DNA of 6,025 bases from an uncultured Porphyromonas sp. GTDB lineage: Bacteria > Bacteroidota > Bacteroidia > Bacteroidales > Porphyromonadaceae. The notes beneath the pieces were generated by a model that was not told where the DNA came from, did not search any database, and was given only the letters and a program-made list of their open reading frames with translations. Below are positions 1 through 5,889 of the stretch, piece by piece (the stretch's first letter is position 1; the number at the start of each line of letters is the position of its first letter). The DNA lies in assembly GCA_945867245.1 (NCBI GenBank), contig CAMBHQ010000060.1:1-6025 (forward strand), written 5' to 3'. The position numbers and the translations under genes are program-made.

Positions 1-583
1 CCTCACCTATCGGGGCGGGGGGCACGGCAGGCAGCGCATAGTCTACCTCTACGATGGCATCTAGCTCGGATACATGTATGAGGTTATCGCCCCCGAGGAA
101 AGGCATCTGCGGATTGACCTCAGCGAGGACTACTGGGGCGAGCTCGGCTGCCGTGCGGGTGTAGTCATTGCTTAGGCCGAAGGAGCAATAGCCCTCCTCG
201 TTGGGTCGTGATAGCTGTACCAGTGCCACATCGACAGGGTATATACCAGAGCGGAATAGCTCGGGTACCTCGTGGAAGTGGCAGGGCATAAACTCGCCCT
301 GATGCTCGGCATAGGCCCTACGGCTATGGGCATCGAGGTAGTTGAGGTAGACAGTAAGGTGCGGGCGCATCTCGGGGCGCAGGTGATAGGGCGTACCGAA
401 GTAGAGCATCTGAAAGCTCTTGAGGTCGGTATATTCCTCACGGGCCTCATAGAGGGCTTTCATTAGCTCTTCGGGGGCAGCGACGCAGTGCCCGAGGACG
501 ATGTGGTCGCCACTCTTCAGACCACGCTTGATGGCCTCGGCTGCCGTACATAGTTTACTCTGGTAAATGTCTTTCCAACTCAT
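1..583 (-). CDS. CoA-transferase, 4-hydroxybutyrate/acetyl-CoA hydrolase-transferase family (partial, N-terminal 194 residues)
   Basis: An open frame runs from an ATG at 583-581 through the left edge with no stop, giving 194 codons that begin MSWKDIYQSKLCTAAEAIKR. The sequence matches the N-terminal domain of the acetyl-CoA hydrolase/transferase family (AbfT and Cat2 types). Residues 20-40 hold a GLKSGDHIVLGH segment, residues 124-136 read LSRPNEEGYCSFG, and residues 151-180 read VVLAEVNPQMPFLGGDNLIH followed by VSELDAIVEV, all typical of 4-hydroxybutyrate CoA-transferases. Such enzymes move CoA between acetyl-CoA and 4-hydroxybutyrate, butyrate or similar acids in the cytoplasm, and Porphyromonas uses several paralogues in butyrate formation. 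The catalytic glutamate lies in the C-terminal domain outside the window, so the exact substrate cannot be judged. Family members are about 430-500 residues, so more than half is missing. The gene starts 93 bp after the protease stop, beyond a terminator-like hairpin, and no consensus TAnnTTTG box is visible before it. Confidence 0.9.
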   Translation of the reverse strand, partial: MSWKDIYQSKLCTAAEAIKRGLKSGDHIVLGHCVAAPEELMKALYEAREEYTDLKSFQMLYFGTPYHLRPEMRPHLTVYLNYLDAHSRRAYAEHQGEFMPCHFHEVPELFRSGIYPVDVALVQLSRPNEEGYCSFGLSNDYTRTAAELAPVVLAEVNPQMPFLGGDNLIHVSELDAIVEVDYALPAVPPAPIGE

Positions 584-618
584 AACTTGCGATGACTAGA
601 ATAGATAATTAGATTAGT

Positions 619-669
619 CAAGCGCTGTACCGCAGCTAGCTCGGGATGCTAGACTCGGTACAGCGCTTG
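619..669 (-). terminator. Strong hairpin after the protease gene, probable transcription terminator
   Basis: A perfect 14-bp inverted repeat, CAAGCGCTGTACCG at 619-632 and CGGTACAGCGCTTG at 656-669, begins 7 nt past the protease stop codon. The 23-nt interior contains a second small stem (CTAGC at 636-640 with GCTAG at 648-652, 7-nt loop). On the minus strand the stem is followed by a T-rich but interrupted stretch (ACTAATCTAATTATCTATTC), not a pure T run, so it may be an imperfect intrinsic terminator or an mRNA-stabilising 3' hairpin. Confidence 0.7.
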
Positions 670-676
670 TGCATGA

Positions 677-3600
677 TTACTTGAGTAGCTCGTTGACCGC
701 ACGCTTGAGCTGTCGGTCGTTACCCTCGAGGTAGTCCTCTGGCGTATTGTACACCTCGATATCGGGCTGTAGCTCCTGATTCTCTAGGGGCTTGCCATTG
801 ATATCGTTCATCGCTACCTGAGGGATGCCGTAGACGATATCGCCACTGAAGAGGCGCTCCCACCATACGGCCGTCATCGTCCCTGGTACGGGGGTACCGA
901 TGAGCTTACCGATGCCTAGGGTCTTGTAGGTGTAGGGGAAGCCGTGCCCGTTGCTGTAGTTGCCCTCGTTCATCAGCACACAGCTAGGCTTGTTCCACTG
1001 CATGAAGGGGTCTTCGCCGAGGTACTGGCCACGTGCGCTCATGGTAGAGAACTTCTTACCGCTGAGGAGTACGGCAAGGTCTTCGTGTAGCCAGCCACCG
1101 CCATTGTATCGGGTATCGACCACTACAGCCTCGCAGTGGCGGTACTTGCCGAGGAGGTTCTTGAAGACGTTGCGGAAGGCAGGGCTATTCATCCCAGGGA
1201 TATGCACATAGCCGATGCGTCCATCGCTCCACTCACGGACGAGGTCCTCGCGACGCTTCACCCAGCGCGTCTCTAGTAGGCCTGCCACCTGCGAGAGCGA
1301 TATGGGGCGCACGGCCGACTCGTAGGTCTTGCCATCCTGTCCTCTGAGCGTGAGAATCGTGCGCTTGCCGACAAGGCCATTGAAGTAAGGCTCTATAGGC
1401 TCGCCCGCCTTGATGAGCTCGCCATTGACACGCTCGATAATATCGCCGGCCTTGATAGGCTTGCTGGCGGCCTGCAGTGGGCTACCCGCCACAATCTCTA
1501 GTATGCGTAGGCCATCGCCCTGATGCTTGGGGTCGTAGAAGGCTGCCAGCTCGCCCGTAGGCTCGGCCCGCTTGGGGGCCACCACCTGCGCACGTGCTCC
1601 GGTATGGGAGACGTTCACCTCGCCAAGCATCTCGCTGAGCATCTCTGCGAAGTCCTGCGTGGTCGTCAGGTGCGGCAGGAAGCGCTCGTAGGTGCTGCGA
1701 TACTTGTCCCAGTCTAGGCCGTGCATATCCTTGAGGTAGAACTTATCCCTCATCGTAGCATGCACATGGTAGAATAACTCCTGTCGCTCGCTCACGGGCT
1801 TATGCTTCTGCTCTACGAGGTAGGGATAAGTGCGTCCGCCGACCTCCATCAATCCGTCGTTTTTCTGGAAGTATATCTTCTTGCCATCGGCAGAGAGTAG
1901 GAAGGCGCCCGCGGTGCCTGGGCTCAGGATACGGCTAGCGTGCGTCTCGAGGTCGTACTCCCAGAGGTCCCAGCTATTCTCGTAGCGAGCGGTGAAGTAG
2001 AGCTTCTTGCCGTCGGGACTTATCATAGCATCGTAGATATAACCCGAGTTGCGACTAATGCGTACAGTGCGGGCCTCGCGGTTGTCGAAGTCCAGGACGA
2101 GGTCCTCGTCCTTGGGCTTGTCGGCAGGCTTCTTGGCCTCGGCCTTCTTGTCGGCCTTGTCGCCCTCACCCTCCTTCTTGTCCTTATTCTTCTTGTCGGC
2201 CTTTTCGTTCTTCTTCTTTTCCGCCTCAGCCTTCTTCTTTTCCGCCTCGGCCTTCTCGACCTTCTCGGCATCTTCGTCTGCCTTTAGCAGGGCTTTGTCC
2301 TCCTTGCTCATGCGGAAGTTCTGATAGGCCTTCTCGTCTAGGAACATCAGGTATACATCGCTCGTCGCCCCCCAGCTACCATGGCTGCGATAGCCGTTGC
2401 GGTCGCTGATAAAGAGCACTGCCTTGTCGCCTAGGGCAAAGCGTCCGCTGCGGTCGCTGTAGCCGCTCTCGGTGAGGTTCACAGCCATACCCGAGCCATC
2501 GGCATGGTATAGAGCGCAGTCCACATTGAGCCAGCCTCCCCGCCCGTAGTAGTTGGTCAGGATGTACTTGCCGTTGCGACTCCACTCGAAGTGTTGGTCG
2601 CCATCCGAATACGAATGTATCGCTCCCTCGGGGACCACGGTGCGCACCTCGCCGCCCTTGATGCCTACGACGGCTATCTCGTTGCGGTCACGCAGGAAGG
2701 CAATTTGGTCGCCCTTGGGATTGAAGACAGGCTGGAAGCAAGGCTTCTTCTCCTTGGTCAGCTGCGTCTCCTGCAGCTCCTTGGCGTAGACGAAGTTCTT
2801 GTCCGCCTTACGTACGATTTCGCTCTTATAGAGTTGCCACTTGCCCCCTCTGTTGCTGGCATAGACGAGGGTACGCCCATCGGCCGAGAAGCTGACACCA
2901 CGCTCCTCGCTGCCCGTAGAGGTGATGCGTCGGCTGGTATTGTGCTCCATGTTCACCACGAAGACATCCCCACGCACTACTACGGCATACTCGTTGCCCG
3001 CAGGCGATACGGCATAGGCACTAGCCCCACCCCCTGAGATAGTTCTGAGGACATCATCGCTAGGGGCCACATCACTAATAATACTGATGGCTACACGCTG
3101 CGCCTTTTGGCCAGGGCGCAGGGTATAAATCTCGCCATCGTAGCCGAAGCAGAGTAGCCCATCGTTACTGCGCGAGAGGAAGCGCACAGGATTGCCCCGG
3201 AAATGCGTGAGTTGCTTATCCTTGGCGCGCTCCTTGGCCTCGGAGCGGTGATATACGTTGAAGGTGCCGTCCTGCTCGCTCAGGTAATAGAATCCGCCCT
3301 GACCATCCCATATAGCATTGCGGTCTTCGCCACGGAAGCTCGTGAGCTTGGTATGGCTACCACCGGCCTTGCGTAGCCATATATCACGGGTAATAGACGA
3401 CACGTGGTGCTTGCGCCACTCATCCTCGTAGCCCTTGTAGTCGGTATAGAGCATATCGCCTGCAGCGTTGTAGCTCGGCTGACGCATAGAGAGCGAGGAG
3501 ATCTGACGAGGGCGACCGCCCTTGGTAGACACCTGATGTAGCTGTGTCATCATCATCGAGGGATATTGGTCGAAGCTCTGTGCGGGCATACGCCAGGTAG

Positions 3601-3976
3601 AGAATACTATATCCCCACTAGGGGCGAAGGTCTGGGGGACTTCGTTTGAGCTATTGTGGAAGGTCAGACGGCGTGGCACACCGCCCTCGGCCGAGACGAT
3701 ATATACGTCGTCGCTGCCCTCGCGGTTGCTGGCGAAGGCGAGGCTACGGCTGTCGGCACTCCAGACAGGGCTATGGTCGTAGGCCACGTGACTGGTGATG
3801 CGTGTGGCCCTACCGCCACTCGTGGGCACGGTGAAGATATCCCCCTGATAGCAGAAAGCAATGGTCTTGCCATCGGGGCTAATACGCTGATGTCTAAGCC
3901 ATAGCGGGGCTTCGCTAGCTACGAGCCCTAGGGCTGATAGCGCGAGGCCGGCTGTGGTCAATAGTATTCTTCTCAT
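677..3976 (-). CDS. Exported tricorn-family protease (peptidase family S41) with beta-propeller, PDZ and Lys-rich linker
   Basis: This 1099-residue protein is a bacterial homologue of tricorn protease, which degrades oligopeptides. Residues 1-20 (MRRILLTTAGLALSALGLVA) form a classical signal peptide, so it should act in the periplasm or envelope. Residues about 30-560 and 640-715 carry WD40-like/PD40 propeller blades with recurring S-P/A-D-G-K and FxSxR patterns (ISPDGKTIAF, VWSADSRSLAFASNR, VSFSADGRTLVYASNR, MISPDGKKLYFTAR). Residues about 563-628 are a Lys/Ala/Glu linker. Residues about 730-795 form the tricorn core region, 800-890 a PDZ domain, and 900-1085 the S41 catalytic domain. Aligning by eye with Thermoplasma tricorn (S745-H746, G918, S965, E1023) suggests S790-H791 as the catalytic His pair, G961 in NGGGW as oxyanion-hole residue, S1008 in NYSNGHG as nucleophile, and E1065 in ENQELQPDIEV as the charge-relay Glu. 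The spacings agree (217 against 219 for His-Ser, 57 against 58 for Ser-Glu). Position 966 is Asn here instead of Asp. The gene starts at ATG 3976 and stops with TAA. It looks intact. Confidence 0.93.
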   Translation of the reverse strand: MRRILLTTAGLALSALGLVASEAPLWLRHQRISPDGKTIAFCYQGDIFTVPTSGGRATRITSHVAYDHSPVWSADSRSLAFASNREGSDDVYIVSAEGGVPRRLTFHNSSNEVPQTFAPSGDIVFSTWRMPAQSFDQYPSMMMTQLHQVSTKGGRPRQISSLSMRQPSYNAAGDMLYTDYKGYEDEWRKHHVSSITRDIWLRKAGGSHTKLTSFRGEDRNAIWDGQGGFYYLSEQDGTFNVYHRSEAKERAKDKQLTHFRGNPVRFLSRSNDGLLCFGYDGEIYTLRPGQKAQRVAISIISDVAPSDDVLRTISGGGASAYAVSPAGNEYAVVVRGDVFVVNMEHNTSRRITSTGSEERGVSFSADGRTLVYASNRGGKWQLYKSEIVRKADKNFVYAKELQETQLTKEKKPCFQPVFNPKGDQIAFLRDRNEIAVVGIKGGEVRTVVPEGAIHSYSDGDQHFEWSRNGKYILTNYYGRGGWLNVDCALYHADGSGMAVNLTESGYSDRSGRFALGDKAVLFISDRNGYRSHGSWGATSDVYLMFLDEKAYQNFRMSKEDKALLKADEDAEKVEKAEAEKKKAEAEKKKNEKADKKNKDKKEGEGDKADKKAEAKKPADKPKDEDLVLDFDNREARTVRISRNSGYIYDAMISPDGKKLYFTARYENSWDLWEYDLETHASRILSPGTAGAFLLSADGKKIYFQKNDGLMEVGGRTYPYLVEQKHKPVSERQELFYHVHATMRDKFYLKDMHGLDWDKYRSTYERFLPHLTTTQDFAEMLSEMLGEVNVSHTGARAQVVAPKRAEPTGELAAFYDPKHQGDGLRILEIVAGSPLQAASKPIKAGDIIERVNGELIKAGEPIEPYFNGLVGKRTILTLRGQDGKTYESAVRPISLSQVAGLLETRWVKRREDLVREWSDGRIGYVHIPGMNSPAFRNVFKNLLGKYRHCEAVVVDTRYNGGGWLHEDLAVLLSGKKFSTMSARGQYLGEDPFMQWNKPSCVLMNEGNYSNGHGFPYTYKTLGIGKLIGTPVPGTMTAVWWERLFSGDIVYGIPQVAMNDINGKPLENQELQPDIEVYNTPEDYLEGNDRQLKRAVNELLK
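2095..2290 (-). repeat. Low-complexity Lys/Ala/Glu coding stretch with a 21-bp tandem duplication
   Basis: Codons for about residues 563-628 of the tricorn protease are almost only AAG/AAA, GCC/GCG, GAG/GAA and GAC. Within it, 2210-2230 and 2231-2251 are adjacent 21-bp units differing at one base, and encode a repeated AEAEKKK-like heptad. The result is a charged, probably helical or disordered spacer between the propeller part and the second set of blades/catalytic half. Such stretches change length easily by slippage, so size differences between strains would be expected. Confidence 0.75.
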
Positions 3977-4027
3977 TGGTGTAGTGATTATAGTGCTATA
4001 TATTAAATACTCATGCGCTAATAATTT

Positions 4028-4101
4028 GCTCTACCAAAGATACAAAGAATATCGCTAAGCCCAGCTAGGGGGCTAGAGAGTGGGCAGTGGCTAGTGGGCA
4101 G
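4028..4101 (-). repeat. 74-bp intergenic repeat, copy 1 (carries promoter box)
   Basis: This element is repeated in direct orientation at 5673-5746. Bases 4028-4085 match 5673-5730 perfectly (58 bp), and only two of the remaining 16 positions differ (4086 and 4100, A in place of G). It lies between the stop of the broken regulator gene and the start of the tricorn protease gene. Its right part holds one unit of the GTGGGC-AGTGGCTAGTGGGC motif that is tandemly repeated next to copy 2. The left part holds the TATCTTTG box. Confidence 0.92.
4035..4042 (-). promoter_or_regulatory. Bacteroidetes-type -7 promoter box for the tricorn protease gene
   Basis: The minus strand reads TATCTTTG here, an exact match to the Bacteroidetes -7 consensus TAnnTTTG, 58 bp upstream of the protease ATG. 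Transcription would start a few bases further on, leaving an AT-rich leader of about 50 nt. I see no convincing TTTG-type -33 element at the usual spacing, so the box may be weak or need an activator. It lies inside the 74-bp repeat that also precedes the regulator gene. Confidence 0.55.
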
Positions 4102-4141
4102 GGAGCAATATGCGTCCAGATTTTAATCCATTCAACTTCTA

Positions 4142-5278
4142 CTATTTTTTGAGTCGATAACGCTGGTTACGACTGGTCGGCTTATCGGGGATGGTTAGCT
4201 CTATGACTCCTGCGCGCAACATCTTGGCCAAATACCGATTGCGGAGCGTCCTGTCTGTAAGCCCTAATAGTGCAGACAAATCGGTAGCCTTCTGAGGTTC
4301 TATCAAACTACGGATAAGCACAGACAAGTTTTTCTCCTCTTTACTTGGAAAATAATCGGGTACTAACTTGGTAAATATCTTGGTAAGAAGCTGGGAATAC
4401 TCTGCTTCGGAGCTCAGTATTTTTCTTTGACTATCAGGCATTTCCATCGCAGAATAACTAAGCACCTCGAAGGCTGTTATCTTGGTAATATCAAAGCGTG
4501 GCTCCTCGCCTCCATTGTCCAGCATCAAACGTTTGACACGACTAATACCTCTATTAAACATATTAACGTAGCCCAGTACCTTGAGGGCCTGTGCAATAAT
4601 AGGGTTGCGATAATCATTGACATGGGGGAAGTTCTCCGGACGAGCCTTACCATAGAGTCCGCCTGGGTTCATGATTTCTATACGGTCATCAAACTGATAG
4701 AAACGTGTGGGGGCATTAGACTGATAGTCGCGGTGCATACAGGCATTTAGTATCAATTCACGTAGCGCCTCCTTCGGATAGTTGGATAGGGTCTTCTCTC
4801 TAAGACTACTCACGGCTACAGGCCGTGTATGCACCACTCCATAGTCGATAAATGCTTCGAGCTGTGGCATCATCCTACTTAGATTGCTCTCGAAGGGCTT
4901 ATCATCCAAAATCTCTCCCCCCTTATCCTCTCCCGCATAGCGGACATATTGTAGATACATCCCAGGTAAGAATTGCTTAGGCCTCTTACCAAACAAGATT
5001 ATGCAGGCATTCGTAGGGCAATTGTACTGCAAATCGTAGAGTCCCAAAGATGCCATCTGCTCCTGAATCGAGCGAGTATCCTTCCTAAGCTCATCTGCAT
5101 CCACTGCCTTGGATATATATTCCTCGCGCACAAAGTCGACATCCACATCGGCCAGTGTTGCCTTATAGCAAGGCAAGGCATCAAAGGTCGCCATCAATGT
5201 CTCGGCGTGGACCAATACGAATGAAGGTGCGTCCTCGATAGCGAACAGGAGGTGAGAAAGCGGGCTGGACCTCGACAA
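4142..5278 (-). CDS. C-terminal part of disrupted AlbA_2-family regulator: ATPase-like domain and winged helix
   Basis: This 378-codon frame opens at TTG 5278 directly after the TGA of the preceding fragment. Its first 28 codons (MSRSSPLSHLLFAIEDAP...) are out-of-frame AlbA_2 sequence and not real family sequence. Genuine homology starts at ATG 5194 (MATFDALPCYKATL), so any translated product would more likely be about 350 residues from there. Residues 40-150 form the region after AlbA_2 (DTRSIQEQMASLGLY, PTNACIILFGKRP). Residues 165-270 form the GHKL-like ATP-binding domain, with an N-box-like ALRELILNACMHRDY at 171-185 and a G-box-like IEIMNPGGLYG at 200-210. Residues 310-378 form a winged helix (KATDLSALLGLTDRTLRNRY), typical for DNA binding. 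It ends with tandem TAG TAG codons. Without the AlbA_2 domain, function is doubtful. Confidence 0.75.
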   Translation of the reverse strand: MSRSSPLSHLLFAIEDAPSFVLVHAETLMATFDALPCYKATLADVDVDFVREEYISKAVDADELRKDTRSIQEQMASLGLYDLQYNCPTNACIILFGKRPKQFLPGMYLQYVRYAGEDKGGEILDDKPFESNLSRMMPQLEAFIDYGVVHTRPVAVSSLREKTLSNYPKEALRELILNACMHRDYQSNAPTRFYQFDDRIEIMNPGGLYGKARPENFPHVNDYRNPIIAQALKVLGYVNMFNRGISRVKRLMLDNGGEEPRFDITKITAFEVLSYSAMEMPDSQRKILSSEAEYSQLLTKIFTKLVPDYFPSKEEKNLSVLIRSLIEPQKATDLSALLGLTDRTLRNRYLAKMLRAGVIELTIPDKPTSRNQRYRLKK

Positions 5279-5593
5279 TCAACAAATCACCCCCCCCTCC
5301 ATCTCATAGCGTTCACAAGTCATCATTGGGATGGGGAGGATGTTACCATCGCTCCGGATACCTGCTATCTTCTGGTAGAGGGCATCGTCTACCTTTAGCC
5401 CTGACAGCTCGCCGTTGTCCTTTGCCCCGATTATGAGGTAGCCGTTTTGACGGGAATCGCTCATATCGTTACTGAAGGCGCAGATAGCCTCCTGCAACTT
5501 ATCCATATTCGTAGTACTCACAGTCCGCTCTATGCGTGAGGTTTCTGTACTCCGTAGCAGGCGTTGTATCTCTTCTATTGTCATCATTCTCAC
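5279..5593 (-). CDS. N-terminal fragment of AlbA_2-family regulator, truncated at a G8 tract
   Basis: This 104-codon frame encodes the first two thirds of an AlbA_2 domain: TETSRIERTVSTTNMDKLQE at residues 16-35, AICAFSNDMSDSRQNGYLII at 36-55 and GAKDNGELSGLKVDDAL at 56-72, all hallmarks of the Bacteroidales version. The family residues continue to EMEGG (97-101), then the frame slips in the run of eight G and ends V-I-C-stop in place of DLLIVEV. The frame formally opens with GTG at 5593, but ATG ATG at 5587-5582 (MMTIEEIQ) is the likelier start. With six or nine G the product would be about 136 residues, covering an almost complete AlbA_2 domain before stopping at TGA 5183-5181. A copy of the promoter repeat lies 80-90 bp upstream. 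Confidence 0.75.
   Translation of the reverse strand: MRMMTIEEIQRLLRSTETSRIERTVSTTNMDKLQEAICAFSNDMSDSRQNGYLIIGAKDNGELSGLKVDDALYQKIAGIRSDGNILPIPMMTCERYEMEGGVIC
5290..5297 (-). repeat. Homopolymeric G8 tract (C8 on plus strand) inside the AlbA_2 gene
   Basis: Eight consecutive C on the plus strand give eight G in the coding strand, exactly at the point where the family reading frame is lost. Six G (GAG GGG GGT GAT) gives the expected E-G-G-D-L-L. Tracts of this kind slip during replication and are also a common place for sequencing errors. Confidence 0.9.
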
Positions 5594-5672
5594 ATCTTGG
5601 GGTTACGGGGGCTTTGGTTTACCCACATTCGATACTATGGTATTAGGACAAATATCTATTCCGAGGCAATAG

Positions 5673-5746
5673 GCTCTACCAAAGATACAAAGAATATCGC
5701 TAAGCCCAGCTAGGGGGCTAGAGAGTGGGCGGTGGCTAGTGGGCGG
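5673..5746 (-). repeat. 74-bp intergenic repeat, copy 2 (carries promoter box)
   Basis: This is a direct repeat of 4028-4101, displaced by 1645 bp; the first 58 bp are identical and two later positions are G in place of A. It lies upstream of the broken AlbA_2 regulator, in the same orientation relative to its downstream gene as copy 1 is to the protease. Its right end merges into the 28-bp tandem units. Confidence 0.92.
5680..5687 (-). promoter_or_regulatory. -7 promoter box for the AlbA_2 regulator gene
   Basis: The minus strand reads TATCTTTG (consensus TAnnTTTG), 92 bp before the likely ATG at 5587. It is identical in sequence and surroundings to the box before the protease gene, since both lie in the same repeat. 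No clear -33 TTTG is seen. Confidence 0.5.
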
Positions 5747-5780
5747 TGATCTGTGGGCAGTGGCTAGTGGGCAGTGATCT
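5725..5780. repeat. Two 28-bp tandem repeats, GTGGGC-(A/G)-GTGGCTAGTGGGC type
   Basis: Units at 5725-5752 and 5753-5780 are 28 bp each and differ at only two positions (G against A). Both end in GTGATCT. A partial third unit follows at 5781-5797 (GTGGCTAGTGGG). The first unit overlaps the end of the 74-bp repeat copy 2, and a single truncated unit is present at 4080-4101 in copy 1. Confidence 0.88.
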
Positions 5781-5889
5781 GTGGCTAGTGGGTGGGCTCA
5801 AGCCCGCCAGCCTAGCGCTAGTATTCCTAGTGAGACTAGCGACACTAGACCTAGCCTACGCCAGCCACTGCCCACTAGCCACTGGCCAC
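5753..5889. repeat. Long inverted repeat, 24-bp arms (23 of 24 paired), 89-bp interior
   Basis: The arm at 5753-5776 pairs with 5866-5889. The core CAGTGGCTAGTGGGCAGTG (5758-5776) is perfectly complementary to 5866-5884; the only mismatch is 5757 against 5885. The interior contains the GGTGGGC-TCAA-GCCCGCC hairpin and the CTAG-phased stretch. A transcript or single strand of this region would fold into one large branched structure. Confidence 0.85.

Larger units (their letters stand above)
4142..5593 (-). pseudogene. Disrupted AlbA_2/Schlafen-like ATP-binding regulator gene (frame error at a G8 tract plus probable deletion)
   Basis: Two open frames joined end to end encode the N- and C-terminal parts of one known protein type: an AlbA_2 (DUF4, divergent AAA/Schlafen-like) nucleic-acid-binding domain, a GHKL-ATPase-like domain (HATPase_c_4) and a C-terminal winged helix. 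The first part stops at TGA 5281-5279. The missing middle is present in another frame: 5288-5181 translates as DLLIVEVQPAFSPPVRYRGR then TFIRIGPRRDIDGDL and a stop, which is the expected continuation of AlbA_2. The frame is lost at eight consecutive G (C run at 5290-5297 on the plus strand); six or nine would restore it. A second lesion follows at about 5195-5205: RIGPRRDI is joined almost directly to MATFDALPCYKATL, while relatives have about 16 residues (ATxEEERxLTERR-like) between them, and the frame shifts back. No single slip event restores the full protein, so the gene is probably decayed. Confidence 0.82.

Noticed and set aside
1940..2324. Plus-strand open frames rich in Leu/Val or Ser/Phe opposite the Lys-rich linker
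   Set aside because: They are antisense shadows of repeated AAG/GCC/GAG codons in the protease gene and have no independent family signal or start context.
2591..3037. 148-codon plus-strand open frame inside the protease gene
   Set aside because: It lies wholly antisense to clear propeller coding sequence; the absence of stops follows from the codon bias of the GC-rich gene.
5290..5297. Simple on/off phase variation restoring the full-length regulator
   Set aside because: Changing the tract to six or nine G only extends reading to TGA 5183-5181, because of the second lesion; one slip cannot give the complete protein.
4028..5746. Insertion sequence or transposon with terminal repeats
   Set aside because: The 74-bp copies are direct and not inverted, no transposase is encoded between them, and no short target-site duplication is visible.
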